A stretch of DNA of 64,000 nt from BM714 sp964484935. GTDB taxonomy: Bacteria > Bacillota > Clostridia > Peptostreptococcales > BM714. Below the pieces are notes generated by a model. The model was not told where the DNA came from and did no database searches. It was given only the letters and a program-made list of their open reading frames with translations. Shown here piece after piece: positions 17,393 to 26,445 of this stretch. The translations under genes were made by a program, and so were the position numbers. Location: positions 1 through 64,000 of the forward strand of contig CAZAFW010000004.1 of the NCBI GenBank assembly GCA_964484935.1, written 5' to 3'. Position 1 is the stretch's first letter. Each line of letters begins with the position of its first letter.

Positions 17393-20300
17393 TTATAGCT
17401 TAATCGACCGGTCTTTGAAACTGTTTATTTCTTCCATAAATAAAATTGCCTCCTTGAGTTTCTTCTCCGAACTCATTTTCACACCCTTGAATCTGTACAT
17501 TATGCTAGGAGTCTCTCCCGCGTGAATATGCACATTAGATCTATATATGTCAAGTATTTTAGCTGCGGCTTCAGGACCGAAGGCTTTCCCCTTTTGCATT
17601 TCAAAACGATAAAAATCACCGTACTCTCTTATTTCAGATATGCCGAACTTGCCCGATAGGGCCTTAAGGTAGGCAACATCTAGCAAATTGTATACCTCTT
17701 TTGGCGGAGTGCCGAACCGGTCTTCGATTTCTTCCTGTATTTCATGATAGTCTTTTTTATTTTCTATAGATGAAATGCGTTTGTATGCCTCTAGTTTCAA
17801 TATTTCATTTTCTACATATTCATCAGGGATATATGCGCCTATTTTTATCTCTATAGACGTATCAACAGCGACTTCGTATTTGCCGCCTTTTATTTTAAGG
17901 ACTGCTTCTTCCATCATCTTGACATATAAATCGTAGCCCACCGATTCCATTTGTCCATGCTGCTGCGGTCCAAGCAAATTCCCTGTGCCCCTTATTTCCA
18001 AATCCCTCATAGCGATCTTGAATCCTGACCCGAGTTCAGTGAATTCCTTTATTGCTTTCAACCTTTCTTCCGCAACCGAGCTTACAATCTTGTTTTTTTC
18101 ATACATCAGATACGCTCTGGCGACACGGTTGCTTCTTCCAACCCTACCCCTGAGCTGATACAACTGCGACAGTCCCATATGGTCCGAATCATCTATCAGT
18201 ATTGTGTTAACATTGGGAATGTCGAGTCCCGTTTCAATTATTGTTGTGCAAACGAGCACGTCTATTTCGCCGTTGAGAAAGTCCACCATTATGTCCTCAA
18301 GCTTTCGCTCGTTCATTTGCCCATGGGCATATGCAACTTTTGCATATGGAGCAAGATTGGAAATCTTCTTTGCCACCCTGTCTATGTCTTTTATTCTGTT
18401 GTGCACAAAATAGGCTTGCCCTCCGCGGGATATTTCCTTGAGCAGAGCTTCCCTTATTATTCCGTCGTCCCTTCCAACAACAAAAGTTTCGACCGGATAT
18501 CTTTCATCGGGAGGGTCTTCAATAACACTTATGTCCCTTATTCCGACGAGCGACATATGAAGAGTCCTTGGAATCGGTGTTGCTGAAAGGGAAAGAACGT
18601 CTATTCCATTTCTCAGTTCCTTCAGTTTTTCCTTGTGCTTTACTCCAAAACGCTGTTCCTCGTCAATTATCAAAAGTCCCAGGTCCTTGAATTTTATGTC
18701 ATTGGACAAAAGCCTGTGGGTTCCTATTATCAAATCCACTCCGCCTCTTCTAATGTCGTCGAGTATCCTTTTCTGCTTGGTCTTGCTTCTAAAGCGACTG
18801 AGCATTTCCACGGAAACGGGAAAAGGATTCATTCTCTTTTGCGCAGTGTTGTAATGCTGCTGGGCCAAAATTGTTGTCGGAACAAGTATGGCAACCTGTT
18901 TTCCGTCGTTTATGGCCTTGAATGCCGCCCTGAGCGCAACCTCCGTCTTCCCGTATCCGACATCCCCGCACAAAAGCCTGTCCATTGGCTTGGGTCTTCC
19001 CATGTCTTTCTTTATTTCATCGATTACTTTTATCTGGTCCGGAGTTTCATCGTATTCAAACAAATCCTCGAATTCTCTTTGCCAGTTCGAATCCGGCATA
19101 AATGCATGTCCGGATGCCGTTTTCCTCTTCGCATAAAGATCCAGGAGTCCTTCTGTCAAATCTTCTATTGATTTTCTTGCACGCTGTTTTGTCTTTTGCC
19201 ATTCCGTTCCACCAAGACCGTTGAGTTTAGGATTTGCATTGTTTGACCCCAGATACTTTTGTATCAGGCCCATCTGGTTCACGGGAACATACAAAAAATC
19301 GCCTTTTTTATATGCAAGCTGCAGATAGTCTTTCTTTATTTCTTCAACTTCCAGCTGTTTCATCGCTATGAATTGTCCTATGCCATGATTCTCATGCACG
19401 ACATAGTCTCCGGGTTTCAAATCAGTAAAACTCGTTATTGCTCTTTTCTTTGATTTCGATGAAATCCTTTTGTGCTTTTTTTCAACTCCGAAGACATCCA
19501 TTTCAGAAAGAACATTGATCTTTCCGTTTCCGTAAACAAAACCTTTTGAAAGATGTTTTTTTGAAACAGCGATTGTTGAAGATTCCAGAGTCATTATTTC
19601 ATCTTCTGATTCGCAGGCTTCCAGTCCCCTGTTGAACAGTTCCGAACGCAACCTTGCGGATTTGCCTTTGCCTCCGGCAAAAACAAGAGTTTTGTATCCC
19701 TTGGATTTTGCATCGGAGAGTTCAACAGTCACCGCGTCCAGCCGTCCCTTGAATCCCGTATGCGGTTTTACAGAAAACTCCATTGTTTCCGATATATCAT
19801 TTCGGCTTGCTATTGCCTTGTCCATGTAAAGACATTTCCGCCTGAGACCTTTATGGTTGTAGTCTCTTACCAATGCATACTGTCCCGGCAATACGCTGGT
19901 TTTGTCAAGATGCAATTTGAACCTTTCAAGAAAATCATTTTTATAGGTCTTGGCTCTTTGGCTTATTCTCTTTTCGTCCATCATGACAAAAGCCGATCCA
20001 TCTTTAAAATATCCCTGCAAATCACTATTTGGCATATAACAGCTTAAATTGAAAATATCACCCGGAAATATTCCGTTTTTCAATCCCTCGATTATTTCTC
20101 CATACTTTTCGCGCAAGTCCTCAGAAGAATTTTCATCAAAAGAATCCATTTCTCTTTCAATTTTCGAAATGGCTTGATTTATGGATTCTTTGCCGCCTGC
20201 AAATTCCCGAGCCGGAAACAAAACCGCTTCCTTCTTCTTCTCGATTGAAACCTGTGACAAAACATCAAAAACGCGTATTGAGTCAACCTCTTCATCAAAA

Positions 20301-20866
20301 AATTCCAGTCTGTAGGGTTTCTCGTTTTGCGGGGAAAATATGTCCAGTATTCCCCCTCGTCTGCTGAACTGTCCCTTATTTCTTATCTGGTCTACAGATT
20401 CATAGCCTGACTTTGTCAGAAACTCAGTCAGCTTGTCCATCGGATATCGCCCGCCCCATTCGATTGTCTTTATGCCGCTTGCATAATCCTTCGGTTCCCT
20501 GAAAGGAATAAGCAAATTGTCTACTGCGGATGTCACAAAAAGGGGCCTTCCGCTAACAACATGACCCAATACCCTTGCCCTTTCAGACTCGGCATCCCTA
20601 CTGTGGGCATAAGACTCGTAAAAGTTTATTTCCCTTCCGGGCAAAAAAAACACCGGCTTGCCGCTGAAAGCGCCTATGTCTTCAGCCATCTTCTTAGCCT
20701 GTGTTTCAGTTTCCGTTATGACAAGTATTTGCCTTTCACCTGAATTGGACAACAGAAAAGCCGCAAATGACTCTGTGATTCCTGTGCAGGCAAAATCTCC
20801 ATTTCCCGTTTCAAACCATTCTTTGATTCTGTTTATCTTACTATCTCTGCCGGCTCTCGCTGCCAT
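17393..20866 (-). CDS. mfd: Transcription-repair coupling factor Mfd
   Basis: The 1157-residue protein shows the whole Mfd plan. A UvrB-like N-terminal module is followed by an RNA polymerase-interaction CarD/RID domain (LKPGDYVVHENHGIGQFIAMK, about residues 490-560) and an RecG-like translocase with Walker A GDVGYGKTEVAL, DEEQRFGVKHKEKLK and QLRGRVGRSNRVARAYL. A C-terminal TRCF domain completes it. It displaces stalled polymerase and recruits UvrA. GGAGGAG lies just before the ATG at 20866, and the first 26 bases overlap the end of pth. Confidence 0.97.
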   Translation of the reverse strand: MAARAGRDSKINRIKEWFETGNGDFACTGITESFAAFLLSNSGERQILVITETETQAKKMAEDIGAFSGKPVFFLPGREINFYESYAHSRDAESERARVLGHVVSGRPLFVTSAVDNLLIPFREPKDYASGIKTIEWGGRYPMDKLTEFLTKSGYESVDQIRNKGQFSRRGGILDIFSPQNEKPYRLEFFDEEVDSIRVFDVLSQVSIEKKKEAVLFPAREFAGGKESINQAISKIEREMDSFDENSSEDLREKYGEIIEGLKNGIFPGDIFNLSCYMPNSDLQGYFKDGSAFVMMDEKRISQRAKTYKNDFLERFKLHLDKTSVLPGQYALVRDYNHKGLRRKCLYMDKAIASRNDISETMEFSVKPHTGFKGRLDAVTVELSDAKSKGYKTLVFAGGKGKSARLRSELFNRGLEACESEDEIMTLESSTIAVSKKHLSKGFVYGNGKINVLSEMDVFGVEKKHKRISSKSKKRAITSFTDLKPGDYVVHENHGIGQFIAMKQLEVEEIKKDYLQLAYKKGDFLYVPVNQMGLIQKYLGSNNANPKLNGLGGTEWQKTKQRARKSIEDLTEGLLDLYAKRKTASGHAFMPDSNWQREFEDLFEYDETPDQIKVIDEIKKDMGRPKPMDRLLCGDVGYGKTEVALRAAFKAINDGKQVAILVPTTILAQQHYNTAQKRMNPFPVSVEMLSRFRSKTKQKRILDDIRRGGVDLIIGTHRLLSNDIKFKDLGLLIIDEEQRFGVKHKEKLKELRNGIDVLSLSATPIPRTLHMSLVGIRDISVIEDPPDERYPVETFVVGRDDGIIREALLKEISRGGQAYFVHNRIKDIDRVAKKISNLAPYAKVAYAHGQMNERKLEDIMVDFLNGEIDVLVCTTIIETGLDIPNVNTILIDDSDHMGLSQLYQLRGRVGRSNRVARAYLMYEKNKIVSSVAEERLKAIKEFTELGSGFKIAMRDLEIRGTGNLLGPQQHGQMESVGYDLYVKMMEEAVLKIKGGKYEVAVDTSIEIKIGAYIPDEYVENEILKLEAYKRISSIENKKDYHEIQEEIEDRFGTPPKEVYNLLDVAYLKALSGKFGISEIREYGDFYRFEMQKGKAFGPEAAAKILDIYRSNVHIHAGETPSIMYRFKGVKMSSEKKLKEAILFMEEINSFKDRSIKL

Positions 20867-21446
20867 CTTCTCCTCCAGGTTCGCAACTCATAGCGTTGTA
20901 CTTGTTCATTGCCTTGTCTATGCCTTCGGATACAATCGTTTCAAGCGCTTCCGAAGCCCATGACAAAGTCTTTTGTATTGATTCTATTTCATTTTCATCG
21001 AAACCGCCCAATACATGTCCAATAAGATTCTTGTTCCCGGATGATCCTATCCCTATCCTTATTCTCGGAAATTCATCGGTCATCAGATTGTATATTATAT
21101 CCTTCACACCGTTGTGGCTTCCCGCACTGCCTTTTTTTCTTATTCTTATCTTGCCCAAAGGCGTATCTATGTCGTCATAAACAACGATAAGCCTGTCAAT
21201 TTCGATTTTATAAAAGTCAGCTATTTCCCTGACGCTCCGGCCGCTCAGATTCATGAACGTCTGTGGTTTCAACAGAAGGACTTTTTCACCTTTCAGTTTT
21301 CCTTCTCCAAAAAGTCCCTTGAATTTTATTTTATTTATCTTGATTCCGTGTTTTTCGGCAAAATGGTCCAACACTTCGAATCCTGCATTATGCCTGGTTC
21401 CTGCATATTTCTTACCTGGATTCCCCAATCCTACGATTATGTGCAT
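20841..21446 (-). CDS. pth: Peptidyl-tRNA hydrolase
   Basis: The protein has 201 residues and releases peptides from peptidyl-tRNA. MHIIVGLGNPGKKYAGTRHNAGFEVLD contains the active-site Asn and His; FMNLSGRSV and DDIDTPLGKIRIRKKGSAGSHNGVKDI are the other family blocks. AGGGGTG precedes the ATG at 21446. The C-terminus overlaps mfd. A strong terminator separates it from prs upstream. Confidence 0.96.
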   Translation of the reverse strand: MHIIVGLGNPGKKYAGTRHNAGFEVLDHFAEKHGIKINKIKFKGLFGEGKLKGEKVLLLKPQTFMNLSGRSVREIADFYKIEIDRLIVVYDDIDTPLGKIRIRKKGSAGSHNGVKDIIYNLMTDEFPRIRIGIGSSGNKNLIGHVLGGFDENEIESIQKTLSWASEALETIVSEGIDKAMNKYNAMSCEPGGEDGSESRQR

Positions 21447-21492
21447 TTGAAAAGCACCCCTTTTATATATATGAATATTAAATGGTTTTGCA

Positions 21493-21522
21493 ACAAAAGC
21501 TCCCTGCCTTGGGAGCTTTTGT
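21493..21522. terminator. Bidirectional terminator between prs and pth
   Basis: ACAAAAGCTCCC (21493-21504) and GGGAGCTTTTGT (21511-21522) form a 12-bp stem. On the minus strand it ends the prs transcript. Confidence 0.85.
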
Positions 21523-21530
21523 TCTTTATC

Positions 21531-22481
21531 CTAAACGAAAAGTTTGCTTACCGATTCATTCTTGTATACGCGTTTCATTACCTCCGCAAAAAGAGGAGCC
21601 GCTGAAAGGACAGTCATTTTGTCCAAAATTTTTTCTTCTTCCAAATGAATTGTGTCCAATACAACCAATTCCTTTATGACCGAATTCTCAAGCCTTTCCA
21701 AAGCGGGGCCTGAAAGAACAGGATGGGTGCAGCATGCGTAAACTTCCTTTGCCCCAAGGTCTTTTAGGGCTTTTGCTCCCTGTGTGATTGTCCCTGCCGT
21801 ATCTATCATGTCGTCTATAAGGATTACATTCTTGCCGTCTATATCCCCTATTATGTTCATTATTTCCGAAACATTGGCCTTTGGACGTCTCTTGTCTATT
21901 ATAGCAATGGAAGAGTCCAGGCGGTCCGCAAATTTCCTCGCTCTTGCAACACTTCCCAAGTCCGGAGATACCACGACCAAATCCTCAATTTTCTTGTTGT
22001 TGAAATACTCCGACAGAATAGGAATACCCATAAGATGATCCACCGGAATATTAAAATATCCCTGTATCTGTGCGGCATGCAAGTCCATCGACAAAACTCT
22101 GTCAGCTCCCGCTTTTTCAAGCAAATCCGCCACAAGCTTTGCCGAGATTGGATCTCTTGCTTTCGCCTTTCGGTCCTGCCGGGCGTAGCCGTAATAAGGA
22201 ATTACAGCTGAAATGCTTTTTGCCGAGGCTCTCTTGCATGCATCGATCATTATCAAAAGTTCCATCAAATATCGATTCACCAAAGGAGGGCTGACTGACT
22301 GTATTAAGTATACATCCTTGCCTCTTACTGACTCATTGAAATTCACAGTTATTTCTCCGTCGCTGAAAGATCCCACTTTGGCATCCCCCAATGGCATATT
22401 AAGCTCTTTGCAGATTTTTTCAGCCAACTTTCGATTTGAATTGCCCGAAAAAATCTTTACAGTGTTGCTTGCCTCTTGCAT
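21531..22481 (-). CDS. prs: Ribose-phosphate pyrophosphokinase
   Basis: The 316-residue class I PRPP synthase makes PRPP from ribose-5-phosphate and ATP for nucleotide, His, Trp and NAD synthesis. RQDRKAKARDPISAKLVADLL is the ATP and flexible-loop region. VVVSPDLGSVARARKFADRL is another family block, and the PRPP loop is ILIDDMIDTAGTI. GGAGGG lies nine bases before the ATG at 22481. It follows glmU by 27 bases, the order common in Firmicutes. Confidence 0.97.
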   Translation of the reverse strand: MQEASNTVKIFSGNSNRKLAEKICKELNMPLGDAKVGSFSDGEITVNFNESVRGKDVYLIQSVSPPLVNRYLMELLIMIDACKRASAKSISAVIPYYGYARQDRKAKARDPISAKLVADLLEKAGADRVLSMDLHAAQIQGYFNIPVDHLMGIPILSEYFNNKKIEDLVVVSPDLGSVARARKFADRLDSSIAIIDKRRPKANVSEIMNIIGDIDGKNVILIDDMIDTAGTITQGAKALKDLGAKEVYACCTHPVLSGPALERLENSVIKELVVLDTIHLEEEKILDKMTVLSAAPLFAEVMKRVYKNESVSKLFV

Positions 22482-22508
22482 TTAAAGAAACCCTCCTCTA
22501 GATTGTGC

Positions 22509-23897
22509 TTACTTTTGTTTGTCTGCATTATATTCAGCGGACCATTTTCGTTCCACCCAATTCGCTTTGTTTTCCTGCCTGCTTCTGCCTATGCACAGGG
22601 CTCCTTCCGGCACAGATTCCGTAACGGTAGTTCCGGCGGCCACATATGCCTTGTTGTTGACAACTACAGGTGCAACAAGATTTACATTGCATCCTATGAA
22701 AACATCGTCTCCAACCCTGGTTCTATGTTTGTTCTTACCGTCATAATTCACAAAAACGACTCCGCAGCTTATGTTTACCCGTTTTCCTATGTCGGCGTCC
22801 CCTATATATGCCAGGTGCGAGGCCTTGCTGCCTTCTCCTACCGTAGAATTCTTGACTTCTACAAAATCGCCCAATTTTACCTTGTTTTCAATTGTGCTTC
22901 CCGGACGAAGATATGCATATGGTCCAATCTTGGCATCTTTTCCCACAGAGCTGTCCAAAACAGTAGACTGCCTGATTGTCGTGCCTGCTCCTACTTGGGC
23001 ATTTTCCAGAATCGCATATGGTCCTATTTCGCAGTCAGGCCCAATTGAAGTTGCACCTTTCAATTGGGATCCCGAAAAAACGACTGTATCGGGCTCGATT
23101 TCAACATCGATTCCAATTGTCGTGTCAGCGGGATTCATTATGGTGACTCCCGCAAGCATATGCTTTGTGTTTATTCTTGATTTCATTGTTTGCTCGGCTG
23201 TAGAAAGCTGAACTCTGTTGTTTACGCCCAGAATCTCAAGAGGGTCGTCTATTTCATAAGTTCCGGCACGCTTGCCAAGACCCCGTAAAATACTTACCGT
23301 ATCGGTCAAATAGTATTCGCACTGGCTGTTTTCATTCTCAAGGCCTTTCAAGGACTCTTTGAGAGATGCAGCATCAAAGCAATAAATGCCGGAATTTATT
23401 TCCTTTATTGACCTTTCATCTTCATCCGCGTCCTTTTCCTCAACAATTCCAAGCAGTTTTCCCTCGCAATCCTTGACGATTCTTCCATACCCGAAAGGAT
23501 CGTCAAATGACGCAGTAAGCACAGTTACCGAATTTTCCTCTTCTCTGTGGCATCTTGCTAAACCTTCGAGTGTTTCCCCTCTGACAAGAGGCGTGTCCCC
23601 GCACAAAACCAATACGGCTCCCTCATCGGGTATTTTTTCCACCGCCTGCATTGCCGCATGGCCAGTTCCAAGCATTTCAAGCTGGAGCGCGAATTTAAGA
23701 TTTCTTCCAGAAAGCTTTTGTCGAACCTCTTCGGCCCGGTGTCCTATCACTACGACCGAATCGGATACTCCTGCCGATTCAGAAGCTCTGAGCACATGTT
23801 CAATCATTGGAATCCCGCAAACCTCGTGGAGCACCTTGGGTTTATTCGATTTCATTCTTGTCCCTGCACCGGCCGCAAGAATTATGGCATTCAACAT
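22509..23897 (-). CDS. glmU: Bifunctional GlmU uridylyltransferase / glucosamine-1-phosphate acetyltransferase
   Basis: This 462-residue enzyme makes UDP-GlcNAc for peptidoglycan. The N-terminal pyrophosphorylase has LAAGAGTRMKSNKPKVLHEVCG and CGDTPLV. The C-terminal left-handed beta helix (from about residue 255) carries hexapeptide repeats and the acetyl-CoA site NYDGKNKHRT. AGGGGTG precedes the ATG at 23897. It lies between purR and prs; the spoVG gene often found between purR and glmU is absent. Confidence 0.96.
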   Translation of the reverse strand: MLNAIILAAGAGTRMKSNKPKVLHEVCGIPMIEHVLRASESAGVSDSVVVIGHRAEEVRQKLSGRNLKFALQLEMLGTGHAAMQAVEKIPDEGAVLVLCGDTPLVRGETLEGLARCHREEENSVTVLTASFDDPFGYGRIVKDCEGKLLGIVEEKDADEDERSIKEINSGIYCFDAASLKESLKGLENENSQCEYYLTDTVSILRGLGKRAGTYEIDDPLEILGVNNRVQLSTAEQTMKSRINTKHMLAGVTIMNPADTTIGIDVEIEPDTVVFSGSQLKGATSIGPDCEIGPYAILENAQVGAGTTIRQSTVLDSSVGKDAKIGPYAYLRPGSTIENKVKLGDFVEVKNSTVGEGSKASHLAYIGDADIGKRVNISCGVVFVNYDGKNKHRTRVGDDVFIGCNVNLVAPVVVNNKAYVAAGTTVTESVPEGALCIGRSRQENKANWVERKWSAEYNADKQK

Positions 23898-23976
23898 ATT
23901 TGCACCCCTAACATATTAAGCCTCCCGTCTTCCGTCATAGATTATAACATGCAAATGGCATTATTTCCATGGCGAA

Positions 23977-24804
23977 TCAAATACAAACGTCTTCTTTCGG
24001 ATGTATGATTATTCCTTTGTCCCTTGTTATTCCCTCAATGGCAATAAGGGAAACATAATCATCAACCATCTTCTTCTCAGGCTCTTTCGTGGCAATCATG
24101 ACTCCTATTCCGACAACATTGGCATCGAATTCAGTCATCAAGTCCACCAAACCTTTGGCGGTTCCCCCAGCTCTCATAAAATCGTCTATTATAAGCACAT
24201 TGGATCCTGTTCTTACAGCGCGTTTTGATACATACATGGTGCTTATGCTTCCTGTCGAACCCGAAACATAGTTTATGCTTACCGTGGACCCTTCTGTAAC
24301 CCTGTTGTCGTCACGCGCAATGACAAGCGGAACATTTAAAGTATTGGCAGTCATAATTGCTAGAGGTATTCCCTTTGTTTCAAGAGTGAGTATGTAGTCA
24401 ATAGGCTTGTCGGCAAAAATTTTCCCAAAAATTTCGCCGATTTTTTTGACATAGTGCGGATTATAGATAATGTCGGCAGTGTAAATGAAACCACCCGAGA
24501 TGATTCTGCTTTCGTCTCTCAGCGTTTCGCATATGTCTGACAAAACTTTTTCGGTCTCCCTTCTGTTGATTTTGGGAATATACCTTACACCGCCTGCGGC
24601 TCCCGAAATTGTCTCGACAATGCCGAGTTCCAAATCTTCCATTACTCTTTTGACTATTACAATATCTTCGCTGATTGTAGATTTCGCAGCATTGAACATT
24701 GCGGTAAAATGGTTAAGCGTGTAAATCTTGTTTGGAGTGTCACAAAGAACCTTGACAATGCCTCCAATCCTCTCATTTCTTTTAAATTTGCCCAAAGTCA
24801 TCAC
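23977..24804 (-). CDS. purR: Purine operon repressor PurR
   Basis: The 275-residue protein pairs an N-terminal winged helix (residues about 1-75) with a phosphoribosyltransferase-like effector domain. That domain keeps the PRPP motif VLIIDDFMRAGGTAKG. The whole protein aligns by eye with B. subtilis PurR, including TEGSTVSINYVSGS. PRPP binding relieves repression of purine genes. The start is GTG 24804 or ATG 24801; the ribosome site (GGATGG) is weak. It is divergent from murC. Confidence 0.93.
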   Translation of the reverse strand: MMTLGKFKRNERIGGIVKVLCDTPNKIYTLNHFTAMFNAAKSTISEDIVIVKRVMEDLELGIVETISGAAGGVRYIPKINRRETEKVLSDICETLRDESRIISGGFIYTADIIYNPHYVKKIGEIFGKIFADKPIDYILTLETKGIPLAIMTANTLNVPLVIARDDNRVTEGSTVSINYVSGSTGSISTMYVSKRAVRTGSNVLIIDDFMRAGGTAKGLVDLMTEFDANVVGIGVMIATKEPEKKMVDDYVSLIAIEGITRDKGIIIHPKEDVCI

Positions 24805-24834
24805 CCATCCGAATTATATTTGTGTTTATTATTA

Positions 24835-24863
24835 ATTTTATTCGTTTTTTCGCGAAAATTCAA
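24835..24863 (-). promoter_or_regulatory. purR promoter
   Basis: On the minus strand TTGAAT (24858-24863) is followed after 17 bases by TAAAAT (24835-24840). CGAA and TTCGG half-sites nearby resemble a PurBox but are spaced too far apart to be convincing. Confidence 0.6.
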
Positions 24864-24921
24864 TAGACAAGACCGATTTTTTAAATTAATAAAAGAGCCA
24901 ATCCCTCTTTAAAGTGTTTTG

Positions 24922-24930
24922 TGGTATAAT
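24922..24930 (+). promoter_or_regulatory. murC promoter, extended -10
   Basis: TGGTATAAT carries a perfect -10 (24925-24930) with the TGn extension. There is no good -35, as is usual for extended -10 promoters. Confidence 0.6.
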
Positions 24931-24970
24931 TCATTAAGTATGAAGACTACAAGAAGAATGGAGAGATTAT

Positions 24971-26362
24971 ATGAAATATGCAAATCACGGGCCCGATTTA
25001 ACCACTTACGACAATATTTACATGATTGGAATAGGTGGAATAGGAATGAGCGCCATAGCCGAGCTGCTTCTGTCAAGCGGTAAAAAAATCTCCGGCTCGG
25101 ATATCAATTCATCCGAAATCACGAAGAAATTGATTAATAAAGGCATAGAAGTCTTTATAGGCCATTCAGCCGAACACATAAAGGATATGGATCTGGTCAT
25201 ATACACATCCGCCGTTCACGCCGACAACCCCGAGTTTGCAAAAGCTATGGAATCAAACATTCCTACAATGGACAGGGCGGAGGCTCTCGGATTGTTGATG
25301 AAAAACTACAAGGAAAGAATAGCCGTTTCAGGGGCACACGGAAAAACTACAGCAACATCCATGATTTCCATGATATTTGAAGATTCCGGGGTTGATCCCA
25401 CAATTCTAGTAGGAGGAATGATAGAAGAAATTTCAGGCAATGTAAAAATCGGCAAAAACGATTACATGATAACCGAAGCATGCGAATACAAGGAGAATTT
25501 CCTCAAGTTCCACCCAACCCTGGAAATAATACTCAATGTCGATGAAGACCATTTGGACTATTTCAGGGATTTGAAACATATAATGGATGCCTTCGGAAAA
25601 TTCATCGAATGCCTCCCCCCCAAAGGAACAATAGTCGCCAATTTCGACGACTACAATGTACGTGTTGTATGCGCCGCTTCAGACAAAAAAACCATAAGCT
25701 ACGGAATAAACGGAGATGCCGACTATAAAGCGGTAAATATTGTCTACACGGACAAAGGAACCCCCAGCTTCGAAGTTTTGAAAGGCGGCGAATCTTATGG
25801 ACGTTTCGACCTTTCAGTGCCAGGCAAACACAACATATACAATGCTTTGGCTGCAATCGCCGCTAGCGATTCCTGTGGAATAGATGTTGGTATTGTTCAA
25901 AATCGCCTTAAATCATTCCACAGCCCCAAGAGACGTTTCGAAATCAAGCACAAGCTAAATGGGATCACAATAATAGACGACTATGCACACCACCCAAGCG
26001 AAATAAAGGCAACTCTCGAAGCCGCAGGAAGATATCCCCACAGAAAGATATGGAGCATATTCCAGCCTCATACTTTTTCAAGAACCAAGTCTCTGCTGTC
26101 GGATTTTTCTTCCTCTTTCGGAAAAGCCGACCGTGTTGTCATTACAGACATCTACGCCGCCAGGGAAGAGGATTTTGGCCAAGTGCACAGTCGCGAATTG
26201 GCAAACCTCATTAAAGGAGAAGGTGTTGACGTAAAATATATAAGCAATTTCGAGGATGCGGCCCAACATGTTGCCGACCTCGCCGAACCGGGAGATTTAA
26301 TCATTACAATGGGAGCGGGAGACGTATACAGAATAGGCGACCTCATAGTAAAAAGACTTTAA
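24971..26362 (+). CDS. murC: UDP-N-acetylmuramate--L-alanine ligase MurC
   Basis: The 463-residue Mur ligase adds L-Ala to UDP-MurNAc. IYMIGIGGIGMSAIAELLL is the N-terminal UDP-binding Rossmann motif. SGAHGKTTATSMIS is the ATP P-loop (about residues 118-131), and the central DYAHHPSEI and C-terminal VITDIYAAREED blocks are typical. The ATG follows GGAGAG. It is a monocistronic plus-strand gene, divergent from purR and closed by its own terminator. Confidence 0.97.
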   Translation: MKYANHGPDLTTYDNIYMIGIGGIGMSAIAELLLSSGKKISGSDINSSEITKKLINKGIEVFIGHSAEHIKDMDLVIYTSAVHADNPEFAKAMESNIPTMDRAEALGLLMKNYKERIAVSGAHGKTTATSMISMIFEDSGVDPTILVGGMIEEISGNVKIGKNDYMITEACEYKENFLKFHPTLEIILNVDEDHLDYFRDLKHIMDAFGKFIECLPPKGTIVANFDDYNVRVVCAASDKKTISYGINGDADYKAVNIVYTDKGTPSFEVLKGGESYGRFDLSVPGKHNIYNALAAIAASDSCGIDVGIVQNRLKSFHSPKRRFEIKHKLNGITIIDDYAHHPSEIKATLEAAGRYPHRKIWSIFQPHTFSRTKSLLSDFSSSFGKADRVVITDIYAAREEDFGQVHSRELANLIKGEGVDVKYISNFEDAAQHVADLAEPGDLIITMGAGDVYRIGDLIVKRL

Positions 26363-26395
26363 ATCGAGAAATAATACGAAATTATTCGAACGGCA

Positions 26396-26445
26396 AAAGC
26401 CTCCTTTGGACAGAAGTCCAAAGGGGGCTTTCAACTTTTTTATTT
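26396..26445 (+). terminator. murC terminator
   Basis: AAAGCCTCCTTTGGAC and GTCCAAAGGGGGCTTT (ending 26431) form a 16-position stem with one mismatch around AGAA, then CAACTTTTTTATTTT. It probably also serves the convergent CLC gene. Confidence 0.9.

Noticed and set aside
24805..24870. PurBox pair in the purR leader
   Set aside because: CGAA and TTCGG cores exist but their spacing is about 27 bases and the flanks fit the PurR consensus poorly.
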